A stretch of 43,529 nucleotides of DNA, taken from positions 1-43,529 of the forward strand of contig JABHDC010000095.1 in the NCBI GenBank assembly GCA_018673255.1. The letters are read 5' to 3'. The position numbers and the translations under genes are program-made. The notes under the pieces are model-generated. The model did no database searches. It was not told the DNA's origin and saw only the letters and a program-made list of their open reading frames with translations. This stretch comes from Gemmatimonadota bacterium (GTDB lineage Bacteria; Latescibacterota; UBA2968; UBA8231). This document shows positions 7,719 to 15,287 of the stretch, one piece after another (within the stretch, counting starts at the first letter, position 1; every line of letters begins with the position of its first letter).

Positions 7719-9268
7719 TGTTTCTGGTGCGCCCCGCATCGATGCTGCCTCCCATGGTGGCGGCGCTGTTGGTCTTGTTGCTGACGCTGCTGCAGCCCTT
7801 CCCGTCCCACGCCGCTACCGGCCTGACACGACAACAGCAGCTGAGCAAACTCCTGCTGGAAGAACGTCAGTTTCAGTTGGAGCAGCGCAGCGCCGCCCTG
7901 GAGACGGTGAAGCATGAACTGGGCTCGACGCGTGAGCTCTTTGATCGAGGCTTTGTCACGCTGCTCACATACAACCAGACCAAGAACAGCTACGAGGACG
8001 CGCGTCTGCAGTTGGAAGAGGCCCAGATCCTGCTCGAGGAAACCAAACTCGACCTGCTCAAGAATGCGACTCGAATCGTGGTGCGCGACGCGCGCAAGTA
8101 TCGATCGCCGGATGGCAAGAGCATGGTGGATATCGTGCTGGAAAATGCCTCGGATGTGCAGGAAGCACTGATCGTCGACCCCACCCTCGACGAGAGCCAG
8201 CTGCGCACATTGCTGAAGGTGGAGAACATCTTTGTCTCTCTCGTCAATGGCGCCATCGTCGGTGAACCCTACGAGACGCGGATCCCGTCGCTGACCGTTG
8301 ATGAACGACGCACACTCACCTTCCGCCTGCTGCGCGATGATGCAGCCGTCTCCATCGACCTGAGTTATCTCGATATCGCCGGCGAGCGGATTCCCGTCAT
8401 CCTGCGCAAGGGAGGCCGGCAGGAGTTGCCGAGCATCAACTCCGCCCAATTCTCACAGACCGGCGAATTGCAGCAGAATGTCCGATTTGATCTGACGCTG
8501 GAACGTCTGTCCGACGAGGAACGCAGCTTTGCCCTGGCCGTACTCGGCCTGCCCCGGCGAATCGAGACATCCTTTGTCGATGACGGCGCCAAGGTGAATC
8601 AGGTCAAGTTCGACGAGAACAAGGCGCGTGACACACTGGCCCTCCAGCTGGAGATCCCGGAGAAACTCGACCGCCGATTCGTCGGTCGGACGCGGACCTT
8701 CTTCGCCATCGTCACCGAGACCAGCCAGTATGGCGCCATCCGCGACCTGCGCGCCCGCTTCGGGGATGATCCCATCCCGGAGGAGGATGTGAAATCTCTG
8801 CGGGCCCAGTATGTGAAGCTCGAGTTGATCCCCAAGGGCACAGGCAAACTGGAAGTGCTCGTGGCGAACAAGTATCAGGAGATCGAAGTCAGTGAGGAGC
8901 TGCGCATTCGCGTCGAATTCCTGAATCGAGGTTCCGTGGCAGTGCAGAACATCAAGGCGGCCCTGGACCTGCCCTATCAGTGGGAGAGCGAGGTCGATCC
9001 AACGATCATCAAGCGGCTCGAACCGGATGAGCGGGCATCGGTCACCATCCTCGCCCGGGCGCCGGTCGATATTGCCGTCGGCAACTACGAACTGGGGATC
9101 GAGGCGCAGGGACAGGTAGGCAATGAGAATATTGAGTCCCTGGAGAAGAATCTGAACATCCACGTGAGCGCCAGTTCCAATGTGGCAGGCAATGTCATCC
9201 TCATCGGCATCCTCATCTTTCTCGTCGTCGGCATCGGCGTGGCCAGCGTAAGGATCAGCCGCAAATGA
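7715..9268 (+). CDS. Exported coiled-coil/beta-domain protein with C-terminal membrane anchor, paralogue A
   Basis: 517 residues, family not recognised with certainty. Residues 1-34 form a signal peptide (cleavage after PSHA). Residues about 36-125 are a helical hairpin-like coiled coil; the stretch GFVTLLTYNQTKNSYEDARL resembles the helical part of TolC-type channels. A long beta-rich part follows, ending in a segment (about 385-485) like the NEW3/CARDB-type Ig-like domains: a beta-sandwich with LRIRVEFLNRGSVAVQNIKA. One transmembrane helix (about 489-511) precedes a short basic tail RISRK, predicting a large periplasmic domain and a cytoplasmic C-terminus. It is co-translated with the TolC-like gene (ATGA) and with a close paralogue downstream (ATGA). 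No HlyD-type adaptor is seen nearby, so this pair may serve as the periplasmic adaptor; that is inference. Confidence 0.8.
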   Translation: MMFLVRPASMLPPMVAALLVLLLTLLQPFPSHAATGLTRQQQLSKLLLEERQFQLEQRSAALETVKHELGSTRELFDRGFVTLLTYNQTKNSYEDARLQLEEAQILLEETKLDLLKNATRIVVRDARKYRSPDGKSMVDIVLENASDVQEALIVDPTLDESQLRTLLKVENIFVSLVNGAIVGEPYETRIPSLTVDERRTLTFRLLRDDAAVSIDLSYLDIAGERIPVILRKGGRQELPSINSAQFSQTGELQQNVRFDLTLERLSDEERSFALAVLGLPRRIETSFVDDGAKVNQVKFDENKARDTLALQLEIPEKLDRRFVGRTRTFFAIVTETSQYGAIRDLRARFGDDPIPEEDVKSLRAQYVKLELIPKGTGKLEVLVANKYQEIEVSEELRIRVEFLNRGSVAVQNIKAALDLPYQWESEVDPTIIKRLEPDERASVTILARAPVDIAVGNYELGIEAQGQVGNENIESLEKNLNIHVSASSNVAGNVILIGILIFLVVGIGVASVRISRK

Positions 9269-10872
9269 GACGCCTGCAGACCATCCGTTCATTGGCCCTC
9301 TCGGTATGGGTATGTGGAATGGCCGCGATCGCCTCGCTCGCGAGTGCCGAGCCCGGTGCACCAGCGGCAAACACGACCCCAACGCAGCAGGTCTCGGCGC
9401 CTGAACTCGACCTGCGCACGAAGGAGCAGCGGCTGTATGACATCAAGCTGCGGCGTGCCAGCTGGGAGGTGGAGCGTCGCCGCCTGGAGATGACGAACAA
9501 ACAGACCGAATACGATGCCATCAGCGCCCTCTACGAGGAGAAGATCGAGACCCTCGATCGACTCAACTCGTCACGCCGCGCCTTCCAGCAGGCAGAGATG
9601 CGCTTCCAGGAGGCCCAATTCGAGAAGGAGCGGACCCGCCTCGAGTTCCTGCGCGATGCGACCCACGTGGCCATCGTCGAGGCGCGCAAGTATCGCACCC
9701 TCGACGGTCGTCGCCAGGTCGACATCCGCCTGCGCAATGCATCGCAGTTGGATCAGGCCATGTCCCTGAATCCGGAGCGCAGCGAAACCCAGGTGCGTCC
9801 ACTGCTGGAGATACAGGGTCTGAGAGTTTCGCTGACGAACTCCTTCGGCACCATCATCGCTGAACCGTACGAGAAGCTGGTGGAGTCGCTACCACTGGGC
9901 GATGAGGTCAATCTGACCTACAGACTCCTCAATGATGACGACGAACTGGCCGTCAATCTGACCTTCATTGACGAATACCAGGAAGATCGAAGCATCGTGC
10001 TGCGGCGCGAGTCGACGCAGGATCTGCCGACGGTGAATTCGGTCCAGTTCTCGCAGGAAGGCAACCTGAATGAACGCATCCGCTACGATCTGATTCTGGA
10101 GCGACTGGCTGAAGACGAAAAGACCTTCCGCCTTGCCCTGGTGAATCTGCCGCGGGAGATCACGCCTGCCTTCATCGATCCCTCGACCAATGCGAGTCTG
10201 ACGCAGGTGAAGTTCAGCGAGCAAGTCACGCGTCAGCAACTGGAACTGGAACTGCAGATTCCGGAGAAGCTCAGTCGCCGTTATGTCGACCAGACGCTGG
10301 AATTCTACGTCTTCGTCACGGACACCGATGGCTTCAAACGGATCGGCGAGCTCAATCGAACCCACGGCTCCCAGCCAATCCCGCTGGAGGAAGTGAACAC
10401 GATCCCCGGCAGCAGGGAACGCTTCGAGCTGATCCCCAGGGGACGTGGTGCGCTGGAAACCATTATCGCCAATCGGTACCAGGAAATCCGCACGGGCGAG
10501 GAGGTCACGGTTCGGGTCGACCTCTACAATACGGGCACCCTCGAGGTGCGACGTGCCCACCTGGTGCTGACCCCTCCCCTCGACTGGACCTGGTCGAGCC
10601 AGCCGGAAACTATCGACGTGATCGTGCCAGCCGAGAAAGAACCGGTGAATATCACCCTCGTGCCGCCGGAGGGGATCGGTGTCAGTGAATACGATGTGCG
10701 CATTGAGGCCGTCGCCTACGAGGGCGAGGAACGCGTTGAAGCCCAGGAGAAGGATATCACGATTCGCGTCGAAGAGCGTGCAGACGTGATTCGCAATGCC
10801 CTCATCATCGGCGCCGTGATCGCTCTCGTCATCGGTGTGGCGGTGGGTAGTATCAAGGTGTCCCGACGCTGA
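9265..10872 (+). CDS. Exported coiled-coil/beta-domain protein with C-terminal membrane anchor, paralogue B
   Basis: 535 residues, plainly paralogous to the preceding gene. Shared blocks include ARKYR near residue 135, a QFSQ-x-G-x-L segment, LERL, the IPEKL-(S/D)-RR block, and a late (E)LIP-(R/K)-G motif followed by YQEI. The signal peptide ends near SLASA (about residue 29). Residues about 45-130 form a highly charged coiled coil (KLRRASWEVERRRLEMTNKQ). The C-terminal third is an Ig-like sandwich with VTVRVDLYNTGTLEVRRAHL. A transmembrane helix (about 506-528) is followed by KVSRR. The gene overlaps its neighbour in ATGA. The two paralogues probably assemble with each other and with the TolC-like channel. 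An enzymatic role is not suggested by any motif. Confidence 0.8.
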   Translation: MRRLQTIRSLALSVWVCGMAAIASLASAEPGAPAANTTPTQQVSAPELDLRTKEQRLYDIKLRRASWEVERRRLEMTNKQTEYDAISALYEEKIETLDRLNSSRRAFQQAEMRFQEAQFEKERTRLEFLRDATHVAIVEARKYRTLDGRRQVDIRLRNASQLDQAMSLNPERSETQVRPLLEIQGLRVSLTNSFGTIIAEPYEKLVESLPLGDEVNLTYRLLNDDDELAVNLTFIDEYQEDRSIVLRRESTQDLPTVNSVQFSQEGNLNERIRYDLILERLAEDEKTFRLALVNLPREITPAFIDPSTNASLTQVKFSEQVTRQQLELELQIPEKLSRRYVDQTLEFYVFVTDTDGFKRIGELNRTHGSQPIPLEEVNTIPGSRERFELIPRGRGALETIIANRYQEIRTGEEVTVRVDLYNTGTLEVRRAHLVLTPPLDWTWSSQPETIDVIVPAEKEPVNITLVPPEGIGVSEYDVRIEAVAYEGEERVEAQEKDITIRVEERADVIRNALIIGAVIALVIGVAVGSIKVSRR

Positions 10873-11035
10873 GATTCACGCCATCGGAGCAAACGTCGAA
10901 TACGGTAGCGGCTCCTATGGGCAACCCGTATATTCTGGCGTGCAAGACCGCACCACTGAAGCATTCGAAGCACCACGCTCTGGCGAGTCGGCGTCGACGT
11001 TCTCGCGACGTAGCGAGGCATCCAAAGGCTTCCAT

Positions 11036-11827
11036 ATGAGATATGACATCGGGGATCTGCTGAACTCCTGGCCCTTCGATCCCGATGAATTCATCGCCCG
11101 TCGAATCACCGCTCGCGATGGCTCCGAAAAAGTACAAATCCGCATCGACATGGGAATGCTCCAGCTCGAGCTGGAGGATCGTCCTGACGGCCAACGTCCC
11201 CACGGCTGCAGTTCTCTGCTCGAATTCTATCGGGCCGCACAGAGAGGTCGCGTCGCGAAGGTGACACGCGATGCCGTCCTGGACGAAGAGGCCTGCGAGG
11301 ACCTGTTCCAGGAAGCCTGGCAGTATTACCAGCGCTATCTCGCCCTCTTCTATCTGGAAGACTACGGCGGCGTCGTGCGAGACACGGGCCACAATCTGGA
11401 GATCTTCGATCTCGTCTACGAGTATGCCGACTCGGACGAGGTGAAGTGGTATTTCGAGCAGTATTTCCCCCATGCTGTGATGATGCAGGTCCGTGCCCAG
11501 GCGATGCAGGCCCTGGAGCGCAATGATTACGCTGCCGCCCTGCGGCGGGTGCAGGCCGGCATCGACCGCATCGATGAATTTGCAGGTGAGTGGGAAGGCG
11601 ATACGGATGTCATGGAGGGTGACCTGCCCGAACTGACATTCCTGAAGGACTGGTACGAGGAGCTCGAGAAAGAGCGTCCCCTGTCCGATCAGGAGCAGCT
11701 CGAACGCGATCTCCACGTGGCTGTCGAGGCTGAGAATTTCGAGGAGGCAGCGCGTCTGCGGGACAAATTGCGCACCCTGCGTCCAGCCTTCCTCGGCACC
11801 CCGACGGAGCGATCCTCCTCCACCTGA
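11036..11827 (+). CDS. UVR-motif (UvrB/UvrC domain) protein
   Basis: 263 residues from ATG at 11036. An open frame extends back to 10835, but its first part overlaps the preceding gene and has low-quality composition, so the ATG giving MRYDIGDLLNSWPFDPDEF is preferred; AAAGG lies upstream with a slightly long spacer. The C-terminal segment EQLERDLHVAVEAENFEEAA continuing into RLRDKLRTL is a good UVR motif (PF02151), a helical hairpin used for protein contacts in UvrB, UvrC and McsA. The middle is helical, with Tyr/Phe-rich repeats of TPR-like character. No nuclease or helicase motif is present, so a direct repair role cannot be claimed. A strong terminator follows 48 nt downstream. Confidence 0.75.
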   Translation: MRYDIGDLLNSWPFDPDEFIARRITARDGSEKVQIRIDMGMLQLELEDRPDGQRPHGCSSLLEFYRAAQRGRVAKVTRDAVLDEEACEDLFQEAWQYYQRYLALFYLEDYGGVVRDTGHNLEIFDLVYEYADSDEVKWYFEQYFPHAVMMQVRAQAMQALERNDYAAALRRVQAGIDRIDEFAGEWEGDTDVMEGDLPELTFLKDWYEELEKERPLSDQEQLERDLHVAVEAENFEEAARLRDKLRTLRPAFLGTPTERSSST

Positions 11828-11874
11828 CCGACGACACCCGGTATCGATCGCCAGCATGTCGAATCGACAATAGT

Positions 11875-11913
11875 AAAAGGGCCGCTAGCCTCGATGAGGC
11901 AGCGGCCCTTTTT
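11875..11913. terminator. Bidirectional rho-independent terminator
   Basis: AAAAGGGCCGCT (11875-11886) pairs with AGCGGCCCTTTT (11901-11912), and the interior GCCTC/GAGGC adds 5 bp around a GAT loop, with one bulged A. A run of T follows on the plus strand and, read the other way, also on the minus strand. It separates the UVR gene from the convergent dapB. Confidence 0.9.
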
Positions 11914-11945
11914 CCTGTATGTCATCTCTGTTACGACACGCTACA

Positions 11946-12743
11946 CTAGAGACCGAGCACGTCTCCCATGTCATAGAGTCCAGGTTGAGCCTCGACTGCG
12001 AATCGGGCCGCCCGCAAGGCACCGGTAGCGAAGGCGTCGCGACTGGTGGCATGATGGCGCAATTCGAGATACTCCCCCGGTGCGCCGTAGTAGACGGAGT
12101 GATCGCCAGCCACATCTCCCAGGCGCAACGCATGCATGCCGATCTCCTGGCGCGTGCGCTCTCCTGTCACCCCCTGACGCCCATGAACGACCACCTCGGA
12201 CAGATTCCGCTCCAGGCCTGCCGCGGCCCGCTCGGCCAGCCTCAGGGCTGAACCAGATGGCGCATCCACCTTGAGCCGGTGATGGGCCTCGACGACTTCG
12301 ACGTCGTAGTCATCTCCGAGAATACGGGCGGCCTCCTCGACCAGGCGGAACAGGACATTCATGGCCGTGGAGAAATTCGGCGCAAACACACAGGGGATTG
12401 GCGCGATCGTTGACTTGAAACTCGCCAGCTCTTCCTCACTGAAACCGGTCGTCCCAACAACCATGGGTCGCCCTGCAGCAGCGCAGGTAGCGGCATCGGC
12501 CAGCGTCGGTTCGGGCAGCGTGAAAGCGATGGCGACGTCTCCCCCCTCAATCGCTGCCAGATCTGAGACGAGAGGAATCCCGAGTTCGCCGGAGCCAGCG
12601 ATGATACCGGCATCCCGTCCGATATCCGGATGATCAGGACGCTCTGTGGCACCCACGAGACGCAGATCCGGCGCGGCTGCAGTGAGATGAATCAGCCGCT
12701 GCCCCATACGGCCTGATGCGCCGCAAACGATGATATCGGTCAT
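11946..12743 (-). CDS. dapB: 4-hydroxy-tetrahydrodipicolinate reductase
   Basis: NAD(P)H-dependent cytoplasmic reductase of the lysine/diaminopimelate pathway, converting 4-hydroxy-tetrahydrodipicolinate to tetrahydrodipicolinate. It has 265 residues, the usual family length. The Rossmann motif GASGRMGQ is at 8-15, GTTG at 97-100, APNFS at 121-125, and the catalytic/substrate block EAHHRLKVDAPSGSA at 152-166 contains the expected His154, His155 and Lys158. The gene starts 15 nt after dapA on the same strand, so the two form an operon transcribed from the promoter near 13933-13961. Confidence 0.96.
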   Translation of the reverse strand: MTDIIVCGASGRMGQRLIHLTAAAPDLRLVGATERPDHPDIGRDAGIIAGSGELGIPLVSDLAAIEGGDVAIAFTLPEPTLADAATCAAAGRPMVVGTTGFSEEELASFKSTIAPIPCVFAPNFSTAMNVLFRLVEEAARILGDDYDVEVVEAHHRLKVDAPSGSALRLAERAAAGLERNLSEVVVHGRQGVTGERTRQEIGMHALRLGDVAGDHSVYYGAPGEYLELRHHATSRDAFATGALRAARFAVEAQPGLYDMGDVLGL

Positions 12744-12758
12744 TGAGCGGGTGCCTCT

Positions 12759-13799
12759 TCAGTAGCTGCTGGTATAGATCAATTCATCGACGGCGGCCGC
12801 ATCGTGCAGTCGCGCCTCGATATCGACATTGAAGAAATCGCCGATCGGTCCCAGCAGACTTGGGTCATTGGCCTGCACCTGACGTGCGGCACCGATCATC
12901 GCATCGGCGCCCTGACGTGTCATGCGCCCCAGCGGACGACGACAGGGGCCCGACGGCATCCCCAGCAGATTCATCAGCATCTTGACCGGCACGGGGTTGC
13001 GAGACTTGCACTGCACCGTGCCATGGGCGCACGTCTCTGTCGTCGTCACACCGACCATGCTGAACAGTGGTGCCATACCGTTGGCAAGCTTGTCGGCCGT
13101 GGCCTCGTCACCTGAGGTGATCGCTTGCGTCAGACGCTGGATGGGGCCCGGGAAGATGTTCGACATCACCGAAATCACACCCGCCGCGCGGATATCGCTG
13201 CGTCGCATCATCTCAACGGTGCGGTCATCATCACCAGACAGGATCGTATACTCGTCGCCGCATACGGCGCGTGTGCGAGCCATGTTTTCGTAGTCACCGG
13301 TCGCTTCCTTCACAGCACTCACATTCGGATGCTCAGCATAGAGGATCGCCAGATCCTCTGGATGCATCATCGTTCCCGTGCGTCCCGGGATGACGTACGG
13401 GATGATCGGCATATCTGGAAATTCCGCTGCCACGGGGGCCACGTACTCGAGACGAATCTCCAGAGAACTGGGGCCATTGTAGTACGGATCGACAAGCAGG
13501 ACCGCATCGACCCCAAGATGGGCTGCGTGTTCTGTACCTGCGATCGTCTCACGTGTGGAATTTGAACCGGTGCCTGCAATCGACAGGCACCGTCCCTGGC
13601 AGGCCTTGGCAATCCGTTCGATGACCTCATTGTGCTCTTCCCACAACAGGGTCGGACTTTCGCCAGTCGTACCGACGGCCAACACGCCCTCGATGCCGCT
13701 GCTGATCTGGAATTCGATCAGACGCTCCAGTCCGTCATGATCGACGGTTCCATCGATACGCATCGGCGTAATCGATGCAGTGTAACAGCCCTTGAACAT
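12759..13799 (-). CDS. dapA: 4-hydroxy-tetrahydrodipicolinate synthase
   Basis: Cytoplasmic class I aldolase condensing pyruvate with aspartate semialdehyde, the first committed step of lysine/diaminopimelate synthesis. GTTGE is at 43-47, the catalytic Tyr is Tyr135 in PYVIPGRTG, and the Schiff-base Lys is Lys164 in VSAVKEATGDY. At 346 residues it is about 50 longer than the E. coli enzyme, mainly in the C-terminal half around CAHGTVQCKSRNPVPVKMLM. The DapA superfamily includes other pyruvate aldolases, but the adjacent dapB strongly favours DapA. Confidence 0.92.
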   Translation of the reverse strand: MFKGCYTASITPMRIDGTVDHDGLERLIEFQISSGIEGVLAVGTTGESPTLLWEEHNEVIERIAKACQGRCLSIAGTGSNSTRETIAGTEHAAHLGVDAVLLVDPYYNGPSSLEIRLEYVAPVAAEFPDMPIIPYVIPGRTGTMMHPEDLAILYAEHPNVSAVKEATGDYENMARTRAVCGDEYTILSGDDDRTVEMMRRSDIRAAGVISVMSNIFPGPIQRLTQAITSGDEATADKLANGMAPLFSMVGVTTTETCAHGTVQCKSRNPVPVKMLMNLLGMPSGPCRRPLGRMTRQGADAMIGAARQVQANDPSLLGPIGDFFNVDIEARLHDAAAVDELIYTSSY

Positions 13800-13932
13800 G
13801 GATTGCTCTCCAGTGACGGATGGCCCTATGCGGCCGTCGTACCAGCAGGATTTGAATGCGGTCGCCGCGTGGTTAGGAACTTCAGGATCTTGCGGCGGTG
13901 CAGGAACTTGGCGAGTCTACCTCAAGCTGGCC

Positions 13933-13961
13933 ATGATAAAGAGACCCAAACACAGTGTCAA
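13933..13961 (-). promoter_or_regulatory. Sigma-70-type promoter for dapA-dapB
   Basis: On the minus strand the -35 TTGACA (13961-13956) is perfect, followed after exactly 17 nt by TATCAT (13938-13933). The start site would fall near 13926, leaving a leader of about 125 nt before the dapA ATG. Confidence 0.75.
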
Positions 13962-13972
13962 CGCGTGAATCG

Positions 13973-13995
13973 GTATCACGCGCGTGTATCACGCG
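13973..13995. repeat. Direct repeat and palindrome upstream of dapA (possible operator)
   Basis: GTATCACGCG occurs twice (13973-13982 and 13986-13995). The junction forms the perfect 10-bp palindrome CACGCGCGTG at 13977-13986. It lies just upstream of the dapA -35 and within the leader side of the divergent AICAR transformylase gene, a natural place for a repressor or activator site. Confidence 0.4.
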
Positions 13996-14060
13996 ATTGG
14001 GCGTAACTCGTCACGGCTCATTCACTTAGCCGGTACTGCCCGCAGGAGGAGCGTTGTCCG

Positions 14061-15230
14061 ATGAGCAATGAACTGAGCATGCGGTATGGCTGTAATCCCC
14101 ATCAGGCCCCGGCCCGTTGCGTGGCCGTCGGCGATCTGCCGATCGAAGCCCTGAATGATGCGCCGAGCTACATCAACCTGATGGATGCCCTCAACTCCTG
14201 GCAGTTGGTGCGGGAATTGCGCAATGCCATCGGCCTGCCAGCGGCGGCCTCCTTCAAGCACGTCAGTCCAGCCGGCGCCGCCGTAGGTGTCCCCCTGAGT
14301 GACGAATTGCGGCAGGCCTTGCTTATTCGCCAGGACGATCTGAGCCCGCTAGCCTGCGCCTATGCGCGAGCTCGTGGTGCCGATCGCATGGCCAGTTTCG
14401 GCGACTGGATTGCCTTGAGTGACCCCGTCGATGTATCCACGGCGGAACTGATTCGCGTGGAGATGTCAGATGGCGTCATTGCACCCGACTACGAGGAGGG
14501 GGCGCTCGAGATCCTCAAGGCCAAGAAGGGCGGCAAGTATCGTGTGGTGAAGATCGACCCGGACTACGAGCCGGATCCTGTTGAGCGTCGCCAGATTTTC
14601 GGACTCGACCTGGAACAGCAGCGCAATGACTTCATGCCCGACGAGAGCTTCTTCTCCAATGTGGTGACGAAGCGCAGAGATCTCAGTGATGCCGCTGTCC
14701 GTGATCTCATGGTCGCCACAATTGGGGTGAAATACACCCAGTCCAATTCGGTCACTCTTGCCATGGAAGGGCAACTGGTCGGCGTCGGCGCCGGTCAGCA
14801 ATCACGCATCCATTGCGTCCGCCTGGCGGCGGCCAAAGCCGATCGATGGTATCTGCGTCAGCATCCAGCGGTGCGGGGATTCCGCTTCGCCAAAGGCCTC
14901 AAGCGCCCGGACAAGGACAACGCCATCGATCTGTTCTTCGAAGAGGAGCTCAGCCCGGCGGAGCAGAGCGCCTGGGAGGCCAGCTTTGATCGGGTGCCGG
15001 AACGACTCTCGGCTGCCGAACGCCGTCAGTGGCTCGACGGCATGAAGGGGGTGGCCCTCAGTTCGGACGCCTTCTTCCCCTTCCGAGACAACATCGATCG
15101 CGCCAGCCGATCCGGCGTCGAGTATGTCGTGGAAGCAGGAGGTTCGCTGGGCGATGACAGTGTCATCACCGCTGCCGACGAGTACAACATGGTCCTCATG
15201 TTCTCAGGTGTCCGCCTCTTCCACCACTGA
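14061..15230 (+). CDS. Stand-alone AICAR transformylase (PurH C-terminal domain type)
   Basis: Purine biosynthesis enzyme that formylates AICAR with 10-formyl-tetrahydrofolate to FAICAR, in the cytoplasm. Human ATIC has a catalytic Lys-His pair in its transformylase domain; the matching KHVSPAG is at 66-72 here (Lys66, His67). The N-terminal RYGCNPHQ and the block YTQSNSVTLA also match the family. At 389 residues it contains only the transformylase domain; the IMP cyclohydrolase (MGS-like) domain of normal bifunctional PurH is absent, as in known short forms. The cyclohydrolase step must be encoded elsewhere. GGAGGAG lies about 9 nt before the ATG. It is divergent from dapA and ends at a strong hairpin. 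Confidence 0.88.
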   Translation: MSNELSMRYGCNPHQAPARCVAVGDLPIEALNDAPSYINLMDALNSWQLVRELRNAIGLPAAASFKHVSPAGAAVGVPLSDELRQALLIRQDDLSPLACAYARARGADRMASFGDWIALSDPVDVSTAELIRVEMSDGVIAPDYEEGALEILKAKKGGKYRVVKIDPDYEPDPVERRQIFGLDLEQQRNDFMPDESFFSNVVTKRRDLSDAAVRDLMVATIGVKYTQSNSVTLAMEGQLVGVGAGQQSRIHCVRLAAAKADRWYLRQHPAVRGFRFAKGLKRPDKDNAIDLFFEEELSPAEQSAWEASFDRVPERLSAAERRQWLDGMKGVALSSDAFFPFRDNIDRASRSGVEYVVEAGGSLGDDSVITAADEYNMVLMFSGVRLFHH

Positions 15231-15238
15231 GGGATCTG

Positions 15239-15272
15239 ACGCCGGGATAGACGCTCGCGCCTATCCCGGCGT
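15239..15272. terminator. Convergent hairpin between the AICAR transformylase and ATP-grasp genes
   Basis: ACGCCGGGATAG (15239-15250) pairs perfectly with CTATCCCGGCGT (15261-15272) across a 10-nt loop. It lies 8 nt after one stop and 16 nt before the other convergent stop. There is no T-run on either side, so it may be a rho-assisted or RNA-stabilising structure, but its position fits a two-way terminator. Confidence 0.7.
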
Positions 15273-15287
15273 TCGACTGCAGTGGAC

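Noticed and set aside
10835..11035. N-terminal extension of the UVR-motif protein
   Set aside because: It overlaps the upstream gene, has no ribosome site and has poor composition; the ATG at 11036 fits better.
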